From an uncultured Clostridia bacterium (GTDB lineage Bacteria; Bacillota; Clostridia; TANB77; CAG-508): a DNA stretch of 64,000 bases. The stretch is taken from assembly GCA_934182605.1 (NCBI GenBank), contig CAKPRQ010000008.1, positions 1 to 64,000 of the forward strand, written 5' to 3'. The notes beneath the pieces are model-generated. The model worked only from the letters and a program-made list of their open reading frames with translations. It had not been told where the DNA came from and searched no databases. How positions within the stretch are numbered: the stretch's first letter is position 1; each line of letters starts with the position of its first letter. Positions 1 through 8,657 of the stretch are shown here, in pieces. The position numbers were made by a program, and so were the translations under genes.

Positions 1-305
1 CCTTGCTTTTTCTCATATATTAATTTACAATCCTTTAATTGCTTAAAAGCTTTTGTAACTGTTTTATCAGATAAACCTAGTAATTCTTGTACTTCTTTTC
101 TAGTAAATATTAGAAAAACATTTCCTTCTTCATCAGCCCAATTTTTTTTTGCTGATAATGTTAGTCTATTTAGTAAAAAGCCATAAAGAATTTTGCTATC
201 TGAATTTAAGTTATCTTTATAATTTTTGTTAAAGAATAATTCCATTGGTATTGGGTAATATAGATAGTCAAAACATTCGTGAGCTTTGTATGGTATAAAA
301 TCCAT
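1..305 (-). CDS. RepA_N-type replication initiator, N-terminal part (runs off window)
   Basis: About 101 residues are readable from an ATG at 303-305, preceded by a strong AGGAAGG ribosome site; the rest lies outside the window. The protein reads MDFIPYKAHECFDYLYYPIP, then a segment with SKILYGFLLNRLTLS, WADEEGNVFLIF, and EVQELLGLSDKTVTKAFKQL. This order (AK/SKxLYGxLLxRxxLS, then W-DEEGNVxxxFT, then a winged-helix-like recognition segment) is the pattern of the RepA N-terminal, DnaD-like domain found in plasmid and integrative-element initiators of Bacillota. The role would be origin binding and replication start. Whether it belongs to a mobile element or is a chromosomal relic cannot be seen here. 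Confidence 0.75.
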   Translation of the reverse strand, partial: MDFIPYKAHECFDYLYYPIPMELFFNKNYKDNLNSDSKILYGFLLNRLTLSAKKNWADEEGNVFLIFTRKEVQELLGLSDKTVTKAFKQLKDCKLIYEKKQ

Positions 306-480
306 TTTTCCTTCCTTTCTGATAATCAGAAGGAATAATAAATAAGGGAGTAATTGATAGAACTATCAAAGAATGAAATTTGTCCCGACACGCAATCCCG
401 ACATTTTATATTAATTTTCAGGTATTTTTGGGAACTTTTTAGAACTGTTCCAAAGTACCTATCAAATTGGCACTTTTGCC
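306..480. promoter_or_regulatory. Repeat-rich region upstream of repA-like gene
   Basis: This gene-free stretch holds several short symmetric or repeated motifs: an imperfect palindrome around TTCTGATAATCAGAA (310-333), a perfect 7-bp inverted repeat TTGATAG-AA-CTATCAA (354-369), a direct repeat CCCGACA at 384-390 and 397-403, and a longer imperfect inverted repeat between about 421 and 459 (GGTA...GGGAAC / GTTCC...TACC). Dense repeats next to a RepA_N initiator could be operator or initiator-binding sites. This is inference only. Confidence 0.4.
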
Positions 481-492
481 GAAATTACGCAA

Positions 493-526
493 AAAATACA
501 GGTTAGAAATTTGTTTTCTAACCTGA
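493..526 (-). terminator. Terminator of tRNA-Leu
   Basis: Inverted repeat AGGTTAGAAA / TTTTCTAACCT at 500-524. On the minus strand it is followed by a T-rich run, directly downstream of the tRNA 3' end. Confidence 0.75.
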
Positions 527-531
527 TATTT

Positions 532-620
532 TGGTGCAGATGCCCGGAATCGAACCGGGACGGGATTTAAGTCCCGCAGGATTTTAAGTCCTGTGCGTCT
601 GCCAGTTCCGCCACATCTGC
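532..620 (-). tRNA. tRNA-Leu (anticodon TAA)
   Basis: The minus strand folds as a class II tRNA: acceptor arm GCAGATG paired with CATCTGC, encoded CCA at 532-534, D-arm with GGCAGAC, anticodon arm CAGGACTTAAAATCCTG with TAA at the anticodon, a long variable arm (GCGGGACTTAAATCCCG) and a GGTTCGATTCC T-arm. The long variable arm and the anticodon identify leucine. Confidence 0.97.
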
Positions 621-712
621 ATATTTAATTAACTGACAAGATTTATTATACTATTTTATTTTAAATTTGTCAATATTTTTTTGTAAATTTTGTTAATTTT
701 TTTTATAATCTT

Positions 713-738
713 AAAACCGCCTAATTTAAGGCGGTTTT
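713..738 (-). terminator. Terminator of the metallo-hydrolase gene
   Basis: A 10-bp perfect stem AAAACCGCCT / AGGCGGTTTT (713-722 and 729-738) lies 58 bases past the stop codon of the minus-strand gene at 796, with T/A-rich flanks on both sides, so it may work in both directions. Confidence 0.8.
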
Positions 739-795
739 ATTTTAGATGATGTTTTATGGTTTACTTCACAACATTTTCCTTCAAATTCCAATTAT

Positions 796-2268
796 TTAAT
801 CTTTCCAGATTTTCTTATCTAGTATTCCCCAAGGATTTAAACGAACGTAATTATTTCGGTCAACTATAGTGACCTCTTTTGCAACATTAGCATCTTCCAC
901 CAGCCTTTTAAAAGCCTTCTTCTTGTCTGTATCTCCGTGTGCGACGATAAGAACTTTTATTTTTAGGAAACCGCTAATAAACTTAAGAAGTTCATCAGCT
1001 TTGGCATGACCCGAAAACTCTGATGTGAATCTTACATCTGCATTTTTTTGTACTAGCTTTCCTCCAATTACAATTTCTTCACCTTGTCCAGTTTCTTGCA
1101 ACTTACGTCCTACTGTATCCTCTGCACAATATGATGTAAATTGCACCAAAACGTTTTCGTAAGGGAGGAATTTTCCCAAATAAGATTGTGAAGGTCCATT
1201 TGAACCCATACCACCTGTTACCACATATATACCGCTATCTATGGGAATGTTTTTCAAAGCTCCTTTTGCATTAAGTATTTCCAATGAACCGGGTAAAAAA
1301 TCTTTCCTTCCTGCAATAAAACCAGGGAATTCATCTTCTTGATACAACTTTGTGTATTTCATTCCTAGCGGACCTGCAAAATACACTGGTGTATCATACA
1401 TTATTCTTCCTTGCTCCTTCATTTTCTTCACATACCAGAGCATTTCCTGAGCTCTGTATTGCGAAATCACAGGGAGCAATACCAGCTTAGAATTTTCTAT
1501 TGCCTCCACAATATTCTGTTGAAAAGACTGGCTAATTTCTTCTTTCTTTGTGTCACCATATGTTGCTTCACTTATAACGTGAAGCGGAACTTCACGCAAT
1601 TCTTCCGGAAAATCAAATTTTCCTTGGAAAACATTGCTTACATTCCAATCTCCCAAAAACAGAAGATTTACAGTTTGTTCCACATCTTTATCTTCTATTT
1701 TCACCCATATCATTGCTGCACCCGGCAAGTGAGCATTAGGCAAAAACTTAAAAGACACATTTGGAAGCTTCTCATCAGTGTTCCATTCGCCATACTCCAC
1801 GGGAGTAAGATAGTCATATACTTGTTCTACATCCTCCTTTTTATACAATTCAGAATAATATTGGCTCTTAAAGCCATTATTTCTATTTTCTGGACGCATT
1901 GAAAGCTTTTTGGAATTCTTTTTCTTTTCCAAAAAAATCTTCAATGTATCTTCCAAATTTATTGGAAGTGCCATAGCAGTCCCAACAGAAGCATAGACCT
2001 TAGACTTACAACCTCTGCGATAAAGCAAAGGAAGTCTGCCAACATGATCCACATGATTATGAGTCAAAAGAGTAAAAGCAATATCCTCAGGATTAAAAGT
2101 CAACTTCTCATTCCAGTCTAAATATTCCTTTTCTTGGAACATTCCTATATCTACTAAGAAAAATCTTTTCTCTCCATTTGAAAAACTGATCTTACAAACA
2201 AAGCAAGATCCAGTCACTTCAGAATGAAGTGCCCGAACATCAACATAAAAATTCGACCTTTGTCCCAT
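796..2268 (-). CDS. MBL-fold / beta-CASP RNA-processing-type metallo-hydrolase
   Basis: 490 residues, ATG start with GGAGATG ribosome site. The metallo-beta-lactamase metal motif THNHVDHVGRLP (HxHxDH) is near residue 70, with later metal-ligand motifs PNAHLPG and FLGDWN near residues 180-210. A beta-CASP insert follows, then SGHAKADELLKF and VAHGD near the C-terminus as in RMMBL proteins. Family members are Zn-dependent endo- or exonucleases acting on RNA, cytoplasmic. The protein starts close to the catalytic fold and has no signal peptide. Base composition looks less AT-rich than flanking genes, which may hint at transfer. It stands alone between a tRNA gene and a repeat relic. The family call is firm; the substrate is not known. 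Confidence 0.85.
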   Translation of the reverse strand: MGQRSNFYVDVRALHSEVTGSCFVCKISFSNGEKRFFLVDIGMFQEKEYLDWNEKLTFNPEDIAFTLLTHNHVDHVGRLPLLYRRGCKSKVYASVGTAMALPINLEDTLKIFLEKKKNSKKLSMRPENRNNGFKSQYYSELYKKEDVEQVYDYLTPVEYGEWNTDEKLPNVSFKFLPNAHLPGAAMIWVKIEDKDVEQTVNLLFLGDWNVSNVFQGKFDFPEELREVPLHVISEATYGDTKKEEISQSFQQNIVEAIENSKLVLLPVISQYRAQEMLWYVKKMKEQGRIMYDTPVYFAGPLGMKYTKLYQEDEFPGFIAGRKDFLPGSLEILNAKGALKNIPIDSGIYVVTGGMGSNGPSQSYLGKFLPYENVLVQFTSYCAEDTVGRKLQETGQGEEIVIGGKLVQKNADVRFTSEFSGHAKADELLKFISGFLKIKVLIVAHGDTDKKKAFKRLVEDANVAKEVTIVDRNNYVRLNPWGILDKKIWKD

Positions 2269-2365
2269 ATAACATCTCCTATAAGAGTTTTAATTAAAAA
2301 GATATATATATTTTACCACATTTTACTACATTTTTCAATCAATTTTATAGACTAATAAACCAAGT

Positions 2366-2456
2366 GGTAACAACTCAGGTCATAATCTTTAAAAAGCTTG
2401 GTATATAGCTATTTGCAAGTCAAGCCCCCGTAGGATAAAATAGGAACTGAATGTGC
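2366..2456. repeat. Relic of the palindromic repeat family
   Basis: Begins with GTAACAACTCAG, close to the TTACAATTCAGTAA terminus of the 147-bp elements at 42148 and 46580. It carries the family core GTATATAGCTATTTGCAAGTCAAG and ends near AACTGAATGTG. The second half of the palindrome is missing or diverged. It also shares AAAAAGC-TTGGTATATA with the 30879-31053 element. Confidence 0.5.
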
Positions 2457-2463
2457 AGTAAAA

Positions 2464-2500
2464 ATCAAAAAATGATATATAAAATATTTATATACCATTT
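2464..2500 (-). terminator. Likely terminator of ssb
   Basis: An imperfect AT-rich stem (AATGGTATATA paired with TATATATCATT on the minus strand) followed by a T run, just past the ssb stop at 2517. Confidence 0.5.
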
Positions 2501-2516
2501 TTTAATTTAATATTAT

Positions 2517-3290
2517 TTACATTGTTGCTTCTTGATTACCTAAATTTTCAGAATTTTCTACAGTTGCCTCTGAATTAGCTTCAACAACATCTTTTACATC
2601 ATCAGTATTATCTTCTCTATTATCAACTGGAATTTCTTCTGTTTGACCATCTTCTTTTACTAATTGCATACTTCCAATTGAAACTTCATAAGCTGTTTTA
2701 TGTAATTGTGTACCATCTTCTAATGTCTTTATGTAATTTCTTGATTGAATTCTACCTACTATTTTTACTCCTGAGCCTACTGGTAGATTGTTACAAAATC
2801 TAGCATTTCTACCCCAAGCTATACAAGGAATATAATCTGATTTATTATAAGCTCTATTTACTGCTAATAATATATCAGCAATTTCTCTACCAAATGGAGT
2901 CTTTCTATAAACTGCTGGTTTGCATAAGAAACCTGTTAATGTTACTTCGTTTGATACATTTATTTTATCATCGTCTTCTCCAGTAACAACTCTTTCGACT
3001 ATCTCTTTTGCAAAAACAGTTAGAACTAATCTACTTCTGTTATCCTCGTATGTATTATATGATCTGAATTGTCCTTCTACAATAATCTCTTTTCCAATTT
3101 CAATAGGCACATCTATAATTAACCTTTCTGAAACTGTTACAGGAATAACATCAGTAATGTCGCTTAATCTTGGCACCTCCAAACTAAAAGTATAAAATGT
3201 TTCTCCATATACTTCATGGCTAAACTTTTTTTCACTGGTAATCTTACCCACTAATACTAAATGGTTGTTTTCTAAATAATTAGTATTCAA
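2517..3290 (-). CDS. ssb: Single-stranded DNA-binding protein with two OB-folds
   Basis: 257 residues with a TTG start at 3288-3290, supported by GGGAGG seven bases upstream. Two successive OB-fold units are visible. The first covers residues about 8-100 (NHLVLVGKIT, FYTFSLEVPR, EIIVEGQFRSY). The second covers about 112-210 (NEVTLTGFLCKP, ADILLAVNRAYNKSDYIPCIAWG, GSGVKIVGRIQSRNY). The second matches the canonical SSB pattern best. An acidic tail rich in E, D and N follows, though without the classical DDDIPF end. The duplicated-OB layout is known in Clostridia. It binds ssDNA in replication and repair. A monocistronic unit is likely. Confidence 0.85.
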   Translation of the reverse strand: MNTNYLENNHLVLVGKITSEKKFSHEVYGETFYTFSLEVPRLSDITDVIPVTVSERLIIDVPIEIGKEIIVEGQFRSYNTYEDNRSRLVLTVFAKEIVERVVTGEDDDKINVSNEVTLTGFLCKPAVYRKTPFGREIADILLAVNRAYNKSDYIPCIAWGRNARFCNNLPVGSGVKIVGRIQSRNYIKTLEDGTQLHKTAYEVSIGSMQLVKEDGQTEEIPVDNREDNTDDVKDVVEANSEATVENSENLGNQEATM

Positions 3291-3414
3291 TTCTTTTCCT
3301 CCCTTTATTTATACATTTAAGTATATTCATGTTACTTCTGCTTTTTTATTATAACATGATTTTTAAGAACATATATATTATACTACAAATTTTATTGTTT
3401 GTCTACATAAAATG

Positions 3415-3909
3415 TTAAATTTTATCAAAAATGATTAAAAAAATTGCTAAAATCATTTCCATATAGAGATTTTTGCTTAGATTTTTGCCAGAAATTTTAA
3501 TTTCTTGAGGTTCTATCAATTCCTTTTTGTAGCTTTTTATAGCTCTTTGCAAACTTAATAAGACCTCATTATCATTTACACTAGACAATGTTAATGTAGC
3601 TTTAGAATTCATACCATAAGTTATTACATTTAATTTCAAATTTTTTATTGGTTCTAAGTTTTCATCATAATCTGCATTAACAATAATCCTATTAGAGTTT
3701 AAAATTATTTTTACTAAGTCATCATTATTATTAAAAATATTCTTATCTATTATCAAAAAGTCAAATTTTATATTAAACAAATTTTTAACACTATTCTTAT
3801 TTACTAAAATAATAGTTTTTTTTTCGTTTATTTTTTCAAATTTCCTTTTTAAATTTTGTCTAATTTGAAGTTCCATTCTAGGTTCTGTTACAACACCAAT
3901 AAAAGCCAT
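3415..3909 (-). CDS. Conserved hypothetical protein (Clostridial type)
   Basis: I chose the ATG at 3907-3909 (protein starting MAFIGVVTEPRMEL) because GGGGG lies at the right distance; an in-frame ATG eleven codons upstream lacks such a site. The product is about 164 residues. It has alternating beta/alpha character with hydrophobic strands (TIILVNK, FDFLIIDKN, NRIIVNADY), a motif NVITYGMNSKATLTLSSVND, and a hydrophobic C-terminal helix (MEMILAIFLIIF). I recall similar TYGxNSKATxTxSS motifs in uncharacterised Clostridial proteins and assign no function. It sits 35 bases downstream of a tiny membrane-protein gene and is probably co-transcribed with it. Confidence 0.6.
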   Translation of the reverse strand: MAFIGVVTEPRMELQIRQNLKRKFEKINEKKTIILVNKNSVKNLFNIKFDFLIIDKNIFNNNDDLVKIILNSNRIIVNADYDENLEPIKNLKLNVITYGMNSKATLTLSSVNDNEVLLSLQRAIKSYKKELIEPQEIKISGKNLSKNLYMEMILAIFLIIFDKI

Positions 3910-3944
3910 ATAAAAACCCCCATTGGTAAAAGTATTTCCCAATT

Positions 3945-4118
3945 TTAGTTTTTTATGCTATTTTCCATTACATTTAATTCATTTTCATTATATGTATTTC
4001 TGCCTGATGTTTCAACTGCTTCCTTCGGAAATACAGCTGAAATCGTAAACAAAACTCCAATTACGCTTAAAGTAACAATGTATGAATATACTTTTTCTTT
4101 ATTTATAACGAAAAACAT
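3945..4118 (-). CDS. Small membrane-anchored protein (57 aa)
   Basis: A minus-strand reading frame of 57 codons starts MFFVINKEKVYSYIVTLSVI. It continues with one strongly hydrophobic segment (residues about 11-29, ending LFTISAVFP) and a polar tail (NTYNENELNVMENSIKN). Upstream, AAAAGGAACG gives a modest ribosome site. The stop is 35 bases from the start of the next gene, which supports an operon. It looks like a bitopic protein with a short N-terminal cytoplasmic part. Function unknown. Confidence 0.5.
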   Translation of the reverse strand: MFFVINKEKVYSYIVTLSVIGVLFTISAVFPKEAVETSGRNTYNENELNVMENSIKN

Positions 4119-4209
4119 TTTCAACTCACGTTCCTTTTAGGATTATATATAAAGTATATTCATAAATTTTATTATTATTACATTTTTAAAATATATAATT
4201 ATTTAATCT

Positions 4210-5364
4210 TTATCGTCCTCTTGGATTGCCTCTCCTAAACCAATATTCTTCCTCTTCTTCTTCAATTCTTTCATTTCTTTCAGCTTCACTTATTTCACCA
4301 TCTTCTCTATCGCCCAAATCATCTAATTCAATATTATCATCTGAACCTTTTTTCTTATAATAATCATCCACTTCATCAGAAATCTCATGATTCGTATCTC
4401 TTCTCATAGCATACTCTACTTCTTTGCTACTCCTATATTGTCTAGTTGTTTCTAAATCTGCTGATACATACTCTACAGGATTCTTACTCCTATCTATTCT
4501 CAATTCTTGAAATTCTATATATCCTGTAGCTTCAATATCTATTGAATATGCATAATTAGGATTATTTTTAATTTGCATAATTCCATGTATATTATCAGTT
4601 TGTACCTTTTCACCATCATCATTTAAATCTATACTAGTTCTCATTGTAGACATTGATGGCTCAATATATTTTGATTTTTCGAAATGTCCATTTACCATTC
4701 CACCTATTATAAATTTCCCTTCTTTTTTAGAATATATTAACATTGCATTTCCATCATATTCTTTAGCAGAAGGCACTTGGTCATAAAATCTCTTATCTTT
4801 TATTTCTACAGAATATAGAATATCATCATCACTATATTGTAAATCCTTCCTAGCTATTTCTGGATTATCCATTTCTTTCTCATCTACTTTTTTATCTTTT
4901 TGTTTTTCAGCTTTTTCTTGCAATTTTTCTTTTTCTTCCCTATTTAAATCTTTATAAGGCTTATCACTTACTGAAAATTCTCCCTCTCTAACTAAGTAAA
5001 AATCCCTCTCATCGATACCAGCCTCACCATAAAATTTACCAAAATTATTTTTTAATTTTTCTTTATACCTTTCTGTGTATGTTATTTTTCCATCTTTATC
5101 AGTTATAGCAAGTAAGTTCTGATTCTCGTCATATATTTCGTACACAGATATTTTACTATCATTTTCACCAGATATATTTCTTGTTACAATAAAAACTTCA
5201 TTTTCTATTAATCCCAACCTACCTTTTGCTTCATTTATTAATTCAAAATCTTCATAATATACTATTTTACCAATTTGTTCATTTTTCTTTTTGTTATCTT
5301 TTATATCTTCTTCCAACTTTTCTCTTAAACTATCTCTCGCTTCAATTATTTCTTTATTATTCAT
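4210..5364 (-). CDS. Hypothetical acidic protein with charged coiled segments
   Basis: I favour the second ATG (5362-5364, MNNKEIIEARDSLREK), which has GGTG at a proper distance; an alternative start is at 5379. Length is about 384 residues. The protein is very rich in E, D and K, has no signal peptide and no membrane segment. An N-terminal helix (residues 1-30) precedes a beta-rich part (KIVYYEDFELINEAKG, VFIVTRNISGENDSK), a lysine-rich linker near residue 160, another beta-rich part (KFIIGGMVNGHFEKS), and an acidic tail ending EEEEEEYWFRRGNPRGR. I do not recognise a family. It lies just upstream, in transcription order, of the 3945 and 3415 genes but is separated from them by about 90 bases. 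Confidence 0.55.
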   Translation of the reverse strand: MNNKEIIEARDSLREKLEEDIKDNKKKNEQIGKIVYYEDFELINEAKGRLGLIENEVFIVTRNISGENDSKISVYEIYDENQNLLAITDKDGKITYTERYKEKLKNNFGKFYGEAGIDERDFYLVREGEFSVSDKPYKDLNREEKEKLQEKAEKQKDKKVDEKEMDNPEIARKDLQYSDDDILYSVEIKDKRFYDQVPSAKEYDGNAMLIYSKKEGKFIIGGMVNGHFEKSKYIEPSMSTMRTSIDLNDDGEKVQTDNIHGIMQIKNNPNYAYSIDIEATGYIEFQELRIDRSKNPVEYVSADLETTRQYRSSKEVEYAMRRDTNHEISDEVDDYYKKKGSDDNIELDDLGDREDGEISEAERNERIEEEEEEYWFRRGNPRGR

Positions 5365-5415
5365 GAGAATTTTCACCATCCTACATACTTTGTTTTTTAT
5401 AAAAATTTTACTTAT

Positions 5416-6184
5416 TCATAAATTTACTTGCTCTAAAATTTTCCAACTGCCTTCTTTTTTTGGTAAAACTCTAAATTTCATTTTTTCTTTAGAAATAGGA
5501 TGCTCTATTTCTAATTCATAGGCCCATAAATTTATTTGTTTTCCTCTACCTCTTGTTCCATATTTTTGGTCACCATAAATGCTATGATTTATACTACTAA
5601 ATTGTAATCTTATTTGATGATGTCTTCCTGTATTTAAATTTACTTCTACTAATGACAAATTAGTCTCTGTATTATAATATAAAACTTCATACTCTAAACT
5701 AGCAAATTTTGCTGTTTTATATTTTTTCGGTAATTCATATTTTTCTTTTACCTCTTTATTATGCAATTCTTCTACTGTTTTTATTCCCGTCACTTTTAAA
5801 AGTTCTTTATCTATAACTCTACTTAAATTTTTCTTTTCATTTTTAATTAGATAATTTCTTAAAATTCCATTATTTTTTTCCAGCTTTCCATCTACAATAA
5901 CGAGATATTTTTTAGAAAAACTTTTATTTCTAACTTGTTCACTTAATCTACTAGCAGCTTTCGAAGTCTTAGCAAATACCATAACACCACCAACAGGTCT
6001 ATCTAATCTATGTACTAGTCCTAAATATACATTGCCGAGGTTTATTATATTTTTCTTTTAAATAATCTTTTATAATACTCAACATATCTATATCATTCGT
6101 TTTATCACCTTGTGAAGGTATATTTACAGGTTTTTCAACTACTATTATATGATTATCTTCATAAATTACATTTAATTTCTGCAT
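5416..6184 (-). pseudogene. RluA-family pseudouridine synthase, frameshifted
   Basis: The frame starts at the ATG 6182-6184 (MQKLNVIYEDNHIIVVEKPV, the usual RluA N-terminus) and breaks near 6037. There CCTCGGCAAT would need to be CCTGGCAAT to continue as NVYLGLVHRLDRPVGGVMVFAKTSKAASRL. Removing one C restores an intact protein of about 256 residues, including the catalytic Asp in HRLDRPVGG and the GRHHQIRLQFSS and GDQKYG motifs. Members isomerise uridine in 23S rRNA or tRNA. The rest of the gene is undamaged, so the break is either very recent or a sequencing error; the same extra-C signature occurs at 39942 and 23635. Confidence 0.8.
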
Positions 6185-6219
6185 TTACAAATATCCCTTT
6201 CTAAATCTACTTAAAAATA

Positions 6220-7080
6220 TTATTGTTCTTCCCACCTAGCATAAATTCCACAAGGCAATATTAATTTAGAATTTTTCATAGGTAGCCCTATCTCACCAGA
6301 TGAAAATTCTCCGCCTATTTTTAGATTTAACCTTAATATATTTTCTAATACAGTAGAAGAAATCCCAGTTGTGTATGAATTTATTAGGACAAATAATGGT
6401 TTTTCACTTAGAACTTCTACAGATTTTTTAACTAAATCAGATATATTTTCTTCAAATTGCCAAATTTCTCCCTTCGTGCCTCTGCCATATGAAGGAGGAT
6501 CCATTATAATTGCGTCATATTTATTGCCTCTTCTAATTTCTCGTTCTAAAAATTTTTGAACATCATCTACAATATATCTAATACGTTTGTCTTGTAAACC
6601 TGAAGACAAAACATTCTCTTTTGCCCAACTAACCATTCCTTTTGAGCTATCAACATGACAAACAGAAGCACCAGCTGATAAACACGCAACTGACGCTCCT
6701 CCTGTATAAGCAAATAAATTTAAAACTTTTATTTCTCTATTAGAACTTTTTATTTTATCTATCATCCAATCCCAATTAAATGCTTGTTCAGGAAATAACC
6801 CAGTATGCTTGAAACCCATTGGCTTTATATTAAAAGTTAAACCATTATATTTAATCTGCCAATTTTCTGGAAGCCTAGTCTTATACTCCCAGCTTCCACC
6901 ACCAGTCTTACTTCTATTATACTTAGCATTATACGAGTTCCACAACTTAGGAAAACTTTTATCTTTCCAAATTATTTGCGGATCTGGTCTTACTAAAACA
7001 ATATTTCCCCATTTTTCTAGTTTTTCACCATTTGCCATATCTAATATTTCATAATCTTTCCATTTATTTGCTAAATTCAT
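6220..7080 (-). CDS. Class I SAM-dependent rRNA methyltransferase (RlmI-like)
   Basis: 286 residues. An N-terminal part (W-KDYEILDMANGEKLEKWG) carries the substrate domain. The Rossmann fold begins with KVLNLFAYTGGASVACLSAGA (SAM-binding motif I, about residues 121-141), HVDSSKGMVSWAKENV follows, and YDAIIMDPPSYGRG (about 189-202) is the DPPxY catalytic motif. The family methylates a base of 23S rRNA (cytosine-C5 or similar); the exact position is not decidable. It sits 36 bases from the frameshifted RluA gene, and the two plausibly form an RNA-modification unit. No PUA domain is evident at this length. Confidence 0.8.
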   Translation of the reverse strand: MNLANKWKDYEILDMANGEKLEKWGNIVLVRPDPQIIWKDKSFPKLWNSYNAKYNRSKTGGGSWEYKTRLPENWQIKYNGLTFNIKPMGFKHTGLFPEQAFNWDWMIDKIKSSNREIKVLNLFAYTGGASVACLSAGASVCHVDSSKGMVSWAKENVLSSGLQDKRIRYIVDDVQKFLEREIRRGNKYDAIIMDPPSYGRGTKGEIWQFEENISDLVKKSVEVLSEKPLFVLINSYTTGISSTVLENILRLNLKIGGEFSSGEIGLPMKNSKLILPCGIYARWEEQ

Positions 7081-7192
7081 AATTCTATTTCAACTCCAAA
7101 ATCTTTTATTTAATCTTAATATATTCTATTTTTAAATATAAATTTTGCAAAGTAAAACTATTCATAATAAAAAATTCATATTTAAAAATTAA

Positions 7193-7324
7193 TTAAATTA
7201 AAGAATTCAATATATTAACAAACTGTGCCATTAAAACAACATTTACTGCTAATAACAAAATTGTTGATATAATAACTCCTGACATAATTTTATTTGTTTT
7301 CATCCAATTATATATTCTTTTCAT
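7193..7324 (-). CDS. Small membrane protein (43 aa)
   Basis: A 43-codon frame starts with ATG at 7322-7324 behind a near-perfect AGGAGGT site. It reads MKRIYNWMKTNKIMSGVIIS and continues with a single hydrophobic helix (residues about 14-35) and a short polar end. The strong ribosome site and the transmembrane profile argue that it is real despite its size. No homology recognised. It fills most of the 440-base gap between the methyltransferase and folD genes; nothing else is evident there. Confidence 0.5.
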   Translation of the reverse strand: MKRIYNWMKTNKIMSGVIISTILLLAVNVVLMAQFVNILNSLI

Positions 7325-7519
7325 AACTTGTACCTCCTAAAATTTAAATATATTATACATATAATAATTTAAATTTATAGTAGAAATTTGTCATGAAAAT
7401 TAAAAATCGTACCAAAAATTATTATATTTTCTCTTAAAAAAACCTCTTTATTTACAAAAAACATATAAATTAATTATATAATTATTTTTAAAATACAATA
7501 TTTTGTAGAATTTACCTAA

Positions 7520-8359
7520 TTATTTATAATGTTTCACTACATTAGACATTAACATTGCTATTGTCATTGGGCCTACTCCACCTGGAACAGGTGTAATATA
7601 TGAAGCTTTTTTAGATACTTCATCAAAATCAACATCACCTGTTATTTTTCCAGTTTCTAAATCTCTATTAATACCAACGTCTACAATAACAGCACCATCT
7701 TTTACGAAGTAATCTTTTATATATTTTGAATTTCCTATAGCACATACTATAATATCTGCTTGTTTAGTAATCTCTGACAAGTTTTTTGTTTTGCTATGAC
7801 ATATAGTTACTGTAGCATTTTTATTTAATAAACTTAACATCATTGGTTTTCCTACTATATTACTTCTTCCAATTACTACAGCATGCTTTCCTTCAATTTC
7901 TACATTATATTCCTCTAATAATCTTATAATTCCATTTGGTGTACAAGAAACAAAACCTTCTTGATTTAAAACTAATTTTCCTACATTTATTGGATGAAAA
8001 CCATCCACATCTTTTTCTGGTGAAATTGTTTTTATAGCTTCGTTAATATCTAAATGTTTTGGAATAGGACTTTGTAATAAAATTCCGCCTACATCTTCTC
8101 TATTATTAAGAGTATTTATTAACTCTAATAATTCTTGCATTTTTATATTTTCATCTAATAAAAATTCTTCATAAGCTATTCCAATTTCTTCACAAGCTCT
8201 ACTCTTATTACGCACATAAATTTTAGAACTACTATCATTTCCAACCATTATTACTGCGAGCTTAGGATAGATCCCCTTTTCTTTTAAAGTATCAACTTCA
8301 TATTTTAAATTTTCTCTAATCTTTTTAGCTAACGCTTTACCATCTAAAATAATAGCCAC
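7520..8359 (-). CDS. folD: Bifunctional methylenetetrahydrofolate dehydrogenase/cyclohydrolase FolD
   Basis: 279 residues with a GTG start (8357-8359). Catalytic-domain motifs include KIYVRNKSRACEEIGI (with the conserved Tyr-x3-Lys), DVGGILLQSPIPKHL and PEKDVDGFHPINVGKL. The NAD(P)-binding domain carries GRSNIVGKPMMLSLL (about residues 165-179) and the C-terminal PVPGGVGPMTIAMLM signature is intact. It interconverts 5,10-methylene-THF, methenyl-THF and 10-formyl-THF in one-carbon metabolism, in the cytosol. Length matches the family (about 280). It follows the small 8403 gene by about 43 bases, so co-transcription is possible. Confidence 0.97.
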   Translation of the reverse strand: MAIILDGKALAKKIRENLKYEVDTLKEKGIYPKLAVIMVGNDSSSKIYVRNKSRACEEIGIAYEEFLLDENIKMQELLELINTLNNREDVGGILLQSPIPKHLDINEAIKTISPEKDVDGFHPINVGKLVLNQEGFVSCTPNGIIRLLEEYNVEIEGKHAVVIGRSNIVGKPMMLSLLNKNATVTICHSKTKNLSEITKQADIIVCAIGNSKYIKDYFVKDGAVIVDVGINRDLETGKITGDVDFDEVSKKASYITPVPGGVGPMTIAMLMSNVVKHYK

Positions 8360-8402
8360 TACTTACCAAACCTTTCTTAGACTTATTCATTATTATATAA
8401 TT

Positions 8403-8612
8403 TTAAATTAAATTATTATATACATCGTCTATATTATTCATATCCTTTTCATAAGTTGATTTTATTTGTTCTGCTATATCCAGTTGTGTTAAATGTTCAT
8501 TTGTTAAAGATACATAAAGCGATACTAATGTTACTGTTATCAAAAGCATTGCTAACAACACATATAATGAAATGGCTCCTTTTTCACTTTTTAAATTAAT
8601 CTTCATAGACAT
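8403..8612 (-). CDS. Pilin-like/TadE-like small membrane protein (69 aa)
   Basis: Reads MSMKINLKSEKGAISLYVLL, then a hydrophobic helix (AMLLITVTLVSLYVSL) and a charged helical tail. The GAISLYVLLAML motif after a basic segment resembles the N-termini of small pilin-like or pseudopilin-like proteins common in Clostridia. An AAGGAAAG site precedes the ATG. Likely inner-membrane anchored and possibly part of an envelope assembly; the function is not established. It lies between ychF and folD, oriented with both. Confidence 0.5.
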   Translation of the reverse strand: MSMKINLKSEKGAISLYVLLAMLLITVTLVSLYVSLTNEHLTQLDIAEQIKSTYEKDMNNIDDVYNNLI

Positions 8613-8657
8613 CTTTCCTTTCTCATAAGTTACTTTATATAAAACAATACATAAAGT

